Under the pieces are notes generated by a model, which ran no database searches, was not told the DNA's origin, and worked only from the letters and a program-made list of their open reading frames with translations. Below are positions 26,071-33,714 of a stretch of DNA of 64,000 nucleotides, one piece after another. The DNA is taken from assembly GCF_012952065.1 (NCBI RefSeq), contig NZ_JABCJJ010000003.1:1-64000 (forward strand), given 5' to 3'. How positions within the stretch are numbered: the first letter of the stretch is position 1; every line of letters starts with the position of its first letter. The position numbers and the translations under genes are program-made. This DNA comes from Cellulomonas fimi (GTDB lineage: Bacteria; Actinomycetota; Actinomycetes; Actinomycetales; Cellulomonadaceae).

Positions 26071-28262
26071 TCCTTGTCTTCCTCATCGGAGTCGATGCCG
26101 AGCGATGCGAGCGCGAGGCGCTCTTGCTCCTTTTCGACGATCGTGCGTGCGAGCTGCGACTCGGAGATGTCGACGGCGCCCGGTGCCGCGGCCGTGAGGG
26201 CGGAGTCGCGGACGTAGGCGTCGAACAGCAGCTTCTTGGTGCCGAGGATCTCGAGCATGCGCTGGTCGACGGAGTCGGCGACGAGGAGGCGGTGCACCTG
26301 CACGGTGCGGACCTGACCCATGCGATGGGCGCGAGCGATGGCCTGGGCTTCGGTCGTCGGCTTGACCTGCGGTTCGCACAGGATGACGACAGATGCCGCT
26401 TGAATGTTCAGCCCGACGCCGCCGGCCTCGATCTGCGCGACGAGTGCACCGGCATTGGTGGAGTTGGCGAAGTCGTCGACGACTCGTTGGCGCGCCACCG
26501 GAGGTGTCGATCCTGTCAGCGGTCCGAATGCTCGATCGCCAAGGGCTCTGGCGACGATCTCGAGCACATCGCGAAAGTAGGAGAACACGACGACTTTGCG
26601 CCCGTTGGCGTTCGCCTCGTCGGCGATCTCGAGGAGGCGCTCGAGCTTGGCGGAGCCGCGCGGGTCGGGAACCGCGAACGCTGCACGTCGCATCGCCATG
26701 AAGTTCCCGGCGGCGACCGCGGACCGGTAGACGGCGCCGTCGTGCCGGCCGAACTGCTCCCACTCCTCGATCTGCAGCAGCTCGGGTAGCTCGGTGAGGA
26801 CGTCTTGTTGGTTTCGGCGTAAGTACACCGGCGCCACGGCGCGGCGGAACGCGTCAGCACCGGCGATCCCGTGTCGAGGCTCGATCTGGCGTGCGACCTC
26901 GGGCTGGAGGTAGTGCACGAGTGCGCGGAACTCCTCGACGCGGTTCTCCATCGGGGTGCCTGACAGGAACAGGACCCGTTCGGCCCGGCCGGCCATGCAC
27001 GCGACGGCTTGGCTGCGTTTGGCGCGCGGGTTCTTGACGTAGTGAGCTTCGTCAACGACAAGCATCGCAGGAACGGTGTCCCCCAGACTTAGCGCGGAAA
27101 GCGCCTCGAACGTGGTCACACCCACGCCGCCTCGTTGCCGCCAGAGCTGCGCCGCGCGTGCACGCGCCGGGCCGTGCAAGGTGAACGGTGTCAGCTTGCT
27201 GTGCTTGGCGACTTCGCGGGTCCAGTTGATCAGCACAGATGCCGGGCACACGACGAGGAAGTGGCTGGGGCCGCCCGTTGCAAGGTGAGCCATGGCAGCG
27301 ATCGCCTGCATGGTCTTTCCCAAGCCCATCTCGTCCCCGATGACAACCCTGCGCTGGACAAGCGCGAACCGGGCACCGAAGGACTGGTACCCACGCAGCG
27401 GTACGAGCAGCAGGGTGTCGTCGAGCGGTTGGGCGTTGATCCGCTCGACGATCTCGGCGGGAAGGAAGCCGTCAGCCGCAGCGACGTCGAGGCCGAGGTC
27501 CACCAGACCGCCGAGCAACCCGTAGTAGACGGGCGAGCGCTTCTCGAAGTCAGCCCACAGCTCGGGATCCGGCATGAAGTGCCGAATTCCGTTCGCCACT
27601 CGTGCCGATTCCGACTCGATGCCGGTGCTACGTCCCCACGCGAGGAGGTCGGCCAGGTGCGCGGCCGCGACCGCTCCGGCCGACTTCTTGGTGTTGCCCA
27701 TGAACAGGCGGCGGACCGGGCTCGCCGCGGCTGGCGCGGCATCGGCGCTTGCCGCGGCGACCGAGACCGCGAACGTGCGGGCGCCTTCGATGCGGTCCTC
27801 AGCAGAAGCGACGCCCTCCCACACGCGGAGGGCCCGCAGCAGTGCCGTGGTGGCCTGATCGTTGGGGTCGAGGTCGATGCGGACCTTGATCGAGTCGACG
27901 ACCGCTCGCCTGATCTGCTCGGCGGCCGCGAACACCTTCGGAGCGGTGCTCTCGCCGACTCCGGGAACATGCTGAAGTCGGGACGGTCCGGCGCGGAGGA
28001 CGTCGGCGACGGTTCGGTAGCCGTGGTTGTGCAGCGCGCCAAGTCGGAGGCGCCCTCCGGTGACGTCCCTGACCCTGTCGATCGGCATGGACGCGAGATC
28101 CGACCACACGCGCGCGTCGCGGACCTGGTTGAAGGCGGCAACGACGTCCTGGCGGGCGCGCCCCAGGTTCTGGTCAAGAGAAGCGACGGCTTGGCATGCG
28201 ACCTTGCTTCGGCGGACCAGGTCGGCGACCGCCTCCCGGTCGAGCACCGTCTCGGTCGTCAC
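26067..28262 (-). CDS. SNF2-family helicase with N-terminal helix-hairpin-helix
   Basis: The 731-aa protein starts at GTG 28262, overlapping the DUF3883 helicase by 4 bp. Residues 75-112 carry a helix-hairpin-helix DNA-binding motif (LHNHGYRTVADVLRAG, then VPGVGESTAPKV). The SNF2 core follows: Walker A GDEMGLGKT (309-317), DEAH (404-407), LSGTPMENRVEEF, and motif VI QAIARAHRMGQ near 655-665. It should translocate along double-stranded DNA using ATP. Position between the DUF3883 helicase and the zinc-ribbon gene points to a part in an antiphage system, not chromatin remodelling. Confidence 0.85.
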   Translation of the reverse strand: MTTETVLDREAVADLVRRSKVACQAVASLDQNLGRARQDVVAAFNQVRDARVWSDLASMPIDRVRDVTGGRLRLGALHNHGYRTVADVLRAGPSRLQHVPGVGESTAPKVFAAAEQIRRAVVDSIKVRIDLDPNDQATTALLRALRVWEGVASAEDRIEGARTFAVSVAAASADAAPAAASPVRRLFMGNTKKSAGAVAAAHLADLLAWGRSTGIESESARVANGIRHFMPDPELWADFEKRSPVYYGLLGGLVDLGLDVAAADGFLPAEIVERINAQPLDDTLLLVPLRGYQSFGARFALVQRRVVIGDEMGLGKTMQAIAAMAHLATGGPSHFLVVCPASVLINWTREVAKHSKLTPFTLHGPARARAAQLWRQRGGVGVTTFEALSALSLGDTVPAMLVVDEAHYVKNPRAKRSQAVACMAGRAERVLFLSGTPMENRVEEFRALVHYLQPEVARQIEPRHGIAGADAFRRAVAPVYLRRNQQDVLTELPELLQIEEWEQFGRHDGAVYRSAVAAGNFMAMRRAAFAVPDPRGSAKLERLLEIADEANANGRKVVVFSYFRDVLEIVARALGDRAFGPLTGSTPPVARQRVVDDFANSTNAGALVAQIEAGGVGLNIQAASVVILCEPQVKPTTEAQAIARAHRMGQVRTVQVHRLLVADSVDQRMLEILGTKKLLFDAYVRDSALTAAAPGAVDISESQLARTIVEKEQERLALASLGIDSDEEDKD

Positions 28263-31200
28263 CTCGGCGGTCCTCCCTGCGCCCAGGTGTGAGCCCAGGA
28301 CTGGTTGTAGGACAGGGTGCGGAAGTCAGAGGTATCGGTGTCGTCGAAGGGTCGCTCGAGGTACCGCACGACGTCGTGACTCGAACCGTCGCGGCTCACC
28401 CACACCAGGGCGAGGCGGTAGTCGTCCCCCAGGTTCTTCGCGGTGACGACCTCGTTCTTGGTGATCGTGAACGTTGCGGCGCCTTCGATGCGCCCCTTGA
28501 CCTCGATGCGCACAGCACGCCCAGTGGGCCGCACCGACCGGATGTCGAAACCGGGGTTGCTGTGCGGCATCTCCTCGGGTCGCCCACCGAACTCTCGTTC
28601 TGCCGCCATCACGGCCGCGACCGCGCGACGCTCCACCTCCTCGGTGCTGCGGGCGAACATCGCCACCTCGGTCGGGCTCGCGCCTCCGAGCTGGTCGAGC
28701 AGGCCCTGCGGGATGACGAGCGCGGCGCCCGCGACGACCGGCGGGTGCTCGGCGAGCTGGGCGTCGGCGTCGAGAGCCGCGATCCGAGTAACCAGTCGGT
28801 GTTCGAGCTCGCGGGCGCGCCGCTCGGCGGTCTCGGGCGACATGCGCAGCCGGCGTCCGGCGCCCTGCAGGTCGAGCAGGCGGACGTGCTCGCTGTCCCA
28901 GAACGCGATCTGCCCGATCAACCGCGAACGGACCTCGGTCCGAGTGCGCTCAACCTGGTGGGACACCCGGGCGTAGACCTCAGCGCGGTGCTCGCCCAGG
29001 AGGTGCTCGACCGCCCATGCGGCCGCGACGTCCTCAGCACCCGCCCGAAGCCACGGCTGGTCAAAGACTGCAGAGACTGTCTCGGCCTCGGTCGCCGTAG
29101 CGCCCCGATAGTCCAAGTAGGGTCCCGGCCCCCCGCCGCGGAGCTGACCCTGGTCGTCGAGCTCGACGAAGGAAAAGCGCTTCGAGACGGTGCGTGCGTG
29201 ACCATTGGTGATTTGTTCCGCGATCGCCACCAGCAGCCTCGGGGTGGTCCCGGGGTCGTTCGGGTCGACGAGCACCGCGCCTTGACGCAGGGTCGCCGCG
29301 CACTGGCTCACCGTCATCTCGACGACCGCATCGAGCAACGGGTGGCCGGGTGCGACGAGCTGAGCCGACGTCAGCCCCGCCGGGTGCATGTGCTCGCGCT
29401 CGAAGGCGACGCGCTCGTACCGGGTCAGGACAGCGGCTCCCGTACCGGCTTGCCGGTCGTAGTCCCGGATCGCGATCGGGACGTTGGTTATCTCGAACCG
29501 GCCCCGCTCGCGCGGCTTGATGGTGCCGCCGAGGCGCCGGAACGCGGCGAGGAAGAACGCCTGGATGAAGTGTGGCTGCAACCGGCGCGCCTGGGCGTCC
29601 TCCATGCGGCGGCGGATCTCGTCGACGTCCGAGTCCGGGAGGCTGTCGTGGTGCAGCGCCCGTTCGGTGAGCAGCTTGCCGATTCCTTCGCTGATGCTCG
29701 CGTCGATCACCGTGTGCAGGAACGCCCGGGTGGTCGGTTCGTCGCCGTAGCGGATCGCCCGGACCATGAGGTCGCGCAGCGGCTGGTCCTCGAAAGCGTC
29801 GCCGAGGACGTCGAACACCTTTCCGCCGTAGGCGGCGCGCTGCTCCTCGACCTTCTCCAGTAGACGCAGATACACCTCACCTTCGCGGGTGCCTGCAGCC
29901 ACGAGGTTCCACAGGTGGCAGACCTCGGTCTGCCCGATGCGGTGGATGCGGCCGAAGCGCTGCTCGATCTTGTTCGGGTTCCACGGCAGGTCGTAGTTGA
30001 CCATCAGGTGCGCCCGCTGCAAGTTGAGACCCTCGCCGGCTGCATCCGTGGCTACGAGGATCCGGACGTCCTTGTCCTGGGTGAACAGCTCTTGCGTCTT
30101 GCGGCGGTCCTCGCGGCGCACGCCACCGTGGATGGTGACCACCGACCGCTCGTCGCCCAGGAGCGAGGAAATGCGTTCCCGGAGGTACTCGAGGGTGTCG
30201 CGGTGCTCGGTGAAGACGATGAGCTTGCGGTACTGACCGAACGCGTCGGTCTGCACAGCGTGGTCGACGAGGATCGAGCGCAGCTCGGACCACTTGCGGT
30301 CGGTGCCCGATGTCCGTACGCGGTGGGCCACCTCGACGAGGTCGTCGAGCACCGCGATCTCCGCCTGGAGCTCCGCCCTCGTGCGGGCCGCGGTGGCCGC
30401 GTCGACGACCGCTTCCTCGAGCTCTTCGAGCTCATCGCCGGCCAGGTCGTCGAGCGCATCATCGACGCGATCGTCCTTGCCCAGGATCCGCGCGAGCCGG
30501 TCCTTCACCGGCAGGTCGTCTTCCAGGCGCTCGACGCTGCTCTCCCGCAGCCGCTTCTGCAGCCGCGCTCGCCGACGTTCGAGTGACCGCAGGATCGCTT
30601 CGGGACTGGACGCCAGGCGCCGCTGCAGCACAGTGAGGGCGAACCCCACGTTGGTGCGCCGGCGCCCCTCGCCCTCGTCGAGGTTGTCCGCGCGCCCCAT
30701 CTCCTCGCGGACGTAATCGGTGACGACCTCGTAGAGCTCCTGCTCCTGGTCCGAGAGTCGGTACGGCACGGTGGTCGCTCGCCGCTCGGGGAACAGCGGT
30801 TTGCCGTCCATCGTCAGGAGCTCTTCCTTAACCATCCGGCGCATGAGGTCGTCCGGACGCACCGCGTGAACGCCGTCGCGGTATTTGCCCTCGAACCGGT
30901 CGCCGTCGAGCAGTGCGAGGAAGAGCTGGAAGTCGTCCTGCTTGCCCGCGTGCGGGGTGGCCGTCATGAGCAGCAGGTGTCGGGTCACCCGGCCCAGGAG
31001 TCGACCGAGGTCGTACCGCTTGGTGATCGACACCTCCTGCCCGAACCAGTGCGCCGACATCCTGTGTGCCTCGTCGACGACGACCAGGTCCCAGTCGGTA
31101 CGCCCCAGGGATTCTTTGAGCTCGTCGGAGCGGGAGAGCTGGTCCATGCGGGCGATCAGCAGCGGGTGCCGCTCGAACACGTTCTGGTCGAGCCCTGTTG

Positions 31201-31798
31201 CCTCGATCATCGGGCGGTTCAGCACCTCGAACTCCAGGCCGAACTTCTCGTGCAGCTCGTCCTGCCACTGCTCGACCAGTGAACCCGGCGCGACGATCAG
31301 ACACCGTGCGAGGTCGCCCCGCAGCATGAGCTCCTTGACGTAGAGCCCACACATGATCGTCTTGCCGGCGCCCGGGTCGTCCGCGAGCAAGAACCGCATC
31401 GGCACACGCGGCAGCATCTCGCCGTACACGGCCTTGATTTGATGCGGGAGGGGTCGCAGGTCCGAGGTGGAGATCGCGAGCATCGGGTCGAACAGTGCCG
31501 CGTACCGGATACGTAGAGCCTCGGCGCCGAGCCGCCACTCGTCGGCGTCGCCGTCCATCGGACGGGTCCGGCCGGCGTGTTCGAGGCGCAGGCGCGACTC
31601 GTCATCGCGACGGAGCAGGGTCTGCCCGTTCGTGCCGTCCGGAGCGGTGTAGGTGACCTGGATGATCGACGAGCCGAACCACTTCGTCGACACGACCTGC
31701 ACCGGCCCTGCCCCGGCGACACCCGTCAGCCGAACTCCGGGAACGACCGACTCCAGCGTCACCCGGAGCGCGTTCACAAGGTCGCCGTTCGCGTCCAT
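28259..31798 (-). CDS. SNF2/HepA-type helicase with C-terminal DUF3883
   Basis: The 1179-aa protein starts at ATG 31798 (MDANGDLV) with GGGG 5 bp upstream; a GTG at 31804 is the alternative. Walker A ADDPGAGKT is near residue 140, the DEAH box in VVVDEAHRMS near 243, and the second helicase lobe includes ATDAAGEGLNLQRA and QRFGRIHRIGQ. The region to about 1000 is helical with repeated arginines. The C-terminus has DUF3883: NPGFDIRSV followed 14 residues later by IEVKGR, a D-x-EVK pattern like PD-(D/E)XK nucleases. First gene of the leftward defence unit, divergent from the AlbA_2 gene. It is related to the BrxHII/DISARM-type helicases. Confidence 0.88.
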   Translation of the reverse strand: MDANGDLVNALRVTLESVVPGVRLTGVAGAGPVQVVSTKWFGSSIIQVTYTAPDGTNGQTLLRRDDESRLRLEHAGRTRPMDGDADEWRLGAEALRIRYAALFDPMLAISTSDLRPLPHQIKAVYGEMLPRVPMRFLLADDPGAGKTIMCGLYVKELMLRGDLARCLIVAPGSLVEQWQDELHEKFGLEFEVLNRPMIEATGLDQNVFERHPLLIARMDQLSRSDELKESLGRTDWDLVVVDEAHRMSAHWFGQEVSITKRYDLGRLLGRVTRHLLLMTATPHAGKQDDFQLFLALLDGDRFEGKYRDGVHAVRPDDLMRRMVKEELLTMDGKPLFPERRATTVPYRLSDQEQELYEVVTDYVREEMGRADNLDEGEGRRRTNVGFALTVLQRRLASSPEAILRSLERRRARLQKRLRESSVERLEDDLPVKDRLARILGKDDRVDDALDDLAGDELEELEEAVVDAATAARTRAELQAEIAVLDDLVEVAHRVRTSGTDRKWSELRSILVDHAVQTDAFGQYRKLIVFTEHRDTLEYLRERISSLLGDERSVVTIHGGVRREDRRKTQELFTQDKDVRILVATDAAGEGLNLQRAHLMVNYDLPWNPNKIEQRFGRIHRIGQTEVCHLWNLVAAGTREGEVYLRLLEKVEEQRAAYGGKVFDVLGDAFEDQPLRDLMVRAIRYGDEPTTRAFLHTVIDASISEGIGKLLTERALHHDSLPDSDVDEIRRRMEDAQARRLQPHFIQAFFLAAFRRLGGTIKPRERGRFEITNVPIAIRDYDRQAGTGAAVLTRYERVAFEREHMHPAGLTSAQLVAPGHPLLDAVVEMTVSQCAATLRQGAVLVDPNDPGTTPRLLVAIAEQITNGHARTVSKRFSFVELDDQGQLRGGGPGPYLDYRGATATEAETVSAVFDQPWLRAGAEDVAAAWAVEHLLGEHRAEVYARVSHQVERTRTEVRSRLIGQIAFWDSEHVRLLDLQGAGRRLRMSPETAERRARELEHRLVTRIAALDADAQLAEHPPVVAGAALVIPQGLLDQLGGASPTEVAMFARSTEEVERRAVAAVMAAEREFGGRPEEMPHSNPGFDIRSVRPTGRAVRIEVKGRIEGAATFTITKNEVVTAKNLGDDYRLALVWVSRDGSSHDVVRYLERPFDDTDTSDFRTLSYNQSWAHTWAQGGPPR

Positions 31799-31900
31799 CC
31801 TCACCCCAGTCTCATCGGCAGCCGCCGTGTCATCGTGACCGTAGTGGTCCCATCAGACGTTGGTCGCTGCCGCAACTCCGGGTCCGGGAGTTCTCCCGTA

Positions 31901-31938
31901 GTTTTGCACTACCCTTCACTGCAAGGATCCTGCAAAAC
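31901..31938. promoter_or_regulatory. Operator candidate in the divergent defence promoter
   Basis: GTTTTGCA (31901-31908) and TGCAAAAC (31931-31938) are perfect 8-bp inverted copies. An additional TGCAA at 31920-31924 gives three spaced half-sites. They lie between the two divergent defence units, just before the AlbA_2 gene's GGAG site, where an autoregulator would block translation or transcription. The regulator is probably the AlbA_2 protein itself; this is inference. Confidence 0.5.
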
Positions 31939-31950
31939 ATCGGAGAAACA

Positions 31951-33714
31951 GTGCCACGGGATGACGACGTCCGTGCCGCGCTCCTGGCCGTCCGCAGCAG
32001 TCAGGCTGCCAAAGACGTGGAGACTGAACGTCTGGACTTCAAGACAGTTGGGCGCTCCATCCTCGACACGCTGACGGATCTCGCTGCGGCCGCTGCATGC
32101 TTCGCGAACCATCACGGGGGGACAGTCGTCGTCGGCGTTCGGGATCACCCTGGTGGCCTAGACGCCTTCGTCGGCTACGGCAAGCTGGACGCCGCGGGGA
32201 CCCGGCGGGCGATCTTCGAGCGCACCGAGCCGCCACTGACCGTCGACGTCGCTGAGCTGAGCTTCGAAGGAACGCCGCTGCTGGTCATCACCGTGCCTGA
32301 GAGCGCCGCTGTGCACGCGGTCGGCGGCCGTCACACCCAGCGCGTCGGCACGTCCTGCATGCCGATGTCCGCTGACCGCATCGCTCGGCTGGTCGCGGAC
32401 CGGCGAGGCGACGACTGGACCGACGAAGCGACCGATCTACCGGTCAGCGCGATCGACCCGATTGCCATGACCACGGCGCGCCAGTTTCTTCGCGATGCCA
32501 CTGATCCGGCACGCCGCGCGTTCGCCCACCTCAGTGACGAAGACCTACTGCGCGCGCTGGGCGTCGTCGCAGCTAACGGACGGCTCAACCACGCCGGAGC
32601 ACTGCTGTTCGTTGATGACCTGAACGCCCGCAAGCACACGGCGTACGTCCACCGACGCACGTCTGCCGGCGACCTAACTGCGAACGAGCAGTTCTCGGGC
32701 CCGCTCGTCACCACCCTCGCGCGCGTCCTCGACCTGATCTCTGCGCGAACGGACACAACTTCTGTCGACGTCTCACCGCTCGTCCAGGTCCAGGTCGCGG
32801 ACCTGCCACCCACAGCAATCCGCGAGGCACTCGTGAACGCGGTCATGCACCGCGACTACCGGGATTCGTCGCGGATCGTCGTCGAGCACACCGCCACCCG
32901 ACTCGCCGTGACCTCGCCAGGCCCGTTCGTCAGCGGTGTCACTACGTCGAACGTGCTCACCACCGCCTCCCGATCGCGCAACCCACGCCTCGCCGAAGCG
33001 ATTCGCAAGCTGGGGCTCGGCGAGACCGCGGGCATGGGTGTCGACCGCATGTACGCGGCGATGGCCCGGCTGGGTCATCAGCCCCCGCACTTCGACGCCG
33101 ACGAGGCGACAGTTCGCGTGACGCTCACCGGTGGGGCGCCCAACGCGCACGTCGCCCGCTTCGTCCAGGCGCTCCCTGACAGCAGTGCGGACGACGCCGA
33201 CATCATGCTGACGTTGCTCACGCTGCTCCATTCCCGGATAGTGAACGCAGCTGGACTCTCCCCGCTGCTTCAGAAGCCCGCGGCTGAAGTTCAGACGGTC
33301 CTCGACCGGCTCGCCGCGCCACCCTTCGACCTCGTCGAGCCGACGCGGGAGACGATCCGTCACGCACACCCGAACTACCGGCTTCGTGAGACGCCGTTGC
33401 GCACCCTTGGGACGGCTGTCACGTACAGGCGAAGGACAACCGACTCGGTCGACAGTCGGGTTCTCGACCTGCTCCGAGAGACCGGCACGATCAACGCACG
33501 CATGGTCCGCCTCGTCCTCGAGACCGACGCCTCGACGACATCCCGAATCCTCGGAGACATGGTCGACCGAGGTCTCCTGGTCAAGACCTCCACGGCCGAA
33601 CGCGGCCCCAGCGTGACCTACGGAGCTGGCCCCAAGATGCCGACAAGTAAGAAGCCGACGTCGATCCACAAGCCGACGCCTGGCGACCCCACACTGTTCG
33701 AAGGAGATGCATGA
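31951..33714 (+). CDS. AlbA_2/Schlafen-like ATP-binding regulator
   Basis: The 587-aa protein starts at GTG 31951 after CGGAG. Residues 20-130 form an AlbA_2 (Schlafen-like) domain with ERLDFKTVGR and the FANHHGGTVVVGVRDHPGG segment. Residues 280-380 form an HATPase_c4-like domain with IREALVNAVMHRDY and RNPRLAEAIRKLGLGETAGMGVDRM. The C-terminus is winged-helix like (VDSRVLDLLRETGTINARMVRLVLETD). This architecture is found in transcription regulators of defence genes. It overlaps the methylase gene by 4 bp and so is part of the system, probably sensing and controlling it. Confidence 0.85.
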   Translation: MPRDDDVRAALLAVRSSQAAKDVETERLDFKTVGRSILDTLTDLAAAAACFANHHGGTVVVGVRDHPGGLDAFVGYGKLDAAGTRRAIFERTEPPLTVDVAELSFEGTPLLVITVPESAAVHAVGGRHTQRVGTSCMPMSADRIARLVADRRGDDWTDEATDLPVSAIDPIAMTTARQFLRDATDPARRAFAHLSDEDLLRALGVVAANGRLNHAGALLFVDDLNARKHTAYVHRRTSAGDLTANEQFSGPLVTTLARVLDLISARTDTTSVDVSPLVQVQVADLPPTAIREALVNAVMHRDYRDSSRIVVEHTATRLAVTSPGPFVSGVTTSNVLTTASRSRNPRLAEAIRKLGLGETAGMGVDRMYAAMARLGHQPPHFDADEATVRVTLTGGAPNAHVARFVQALPDSSADDADIMLTLLTLLHSRIVNAAGLSPLLQKPAAEVQTVLDRLAAPPFDLVEPTRETIRHAHPNYRLRETPLRTLGTAVTYRRRTTDSVDSRVLDLLRETGTINARMVRLVLETDASTTSRILGDMVDRGLLVKTSTAERGPSVTYGAGPKMPTSKKPTSIHKPTPGDPTLFEGDA

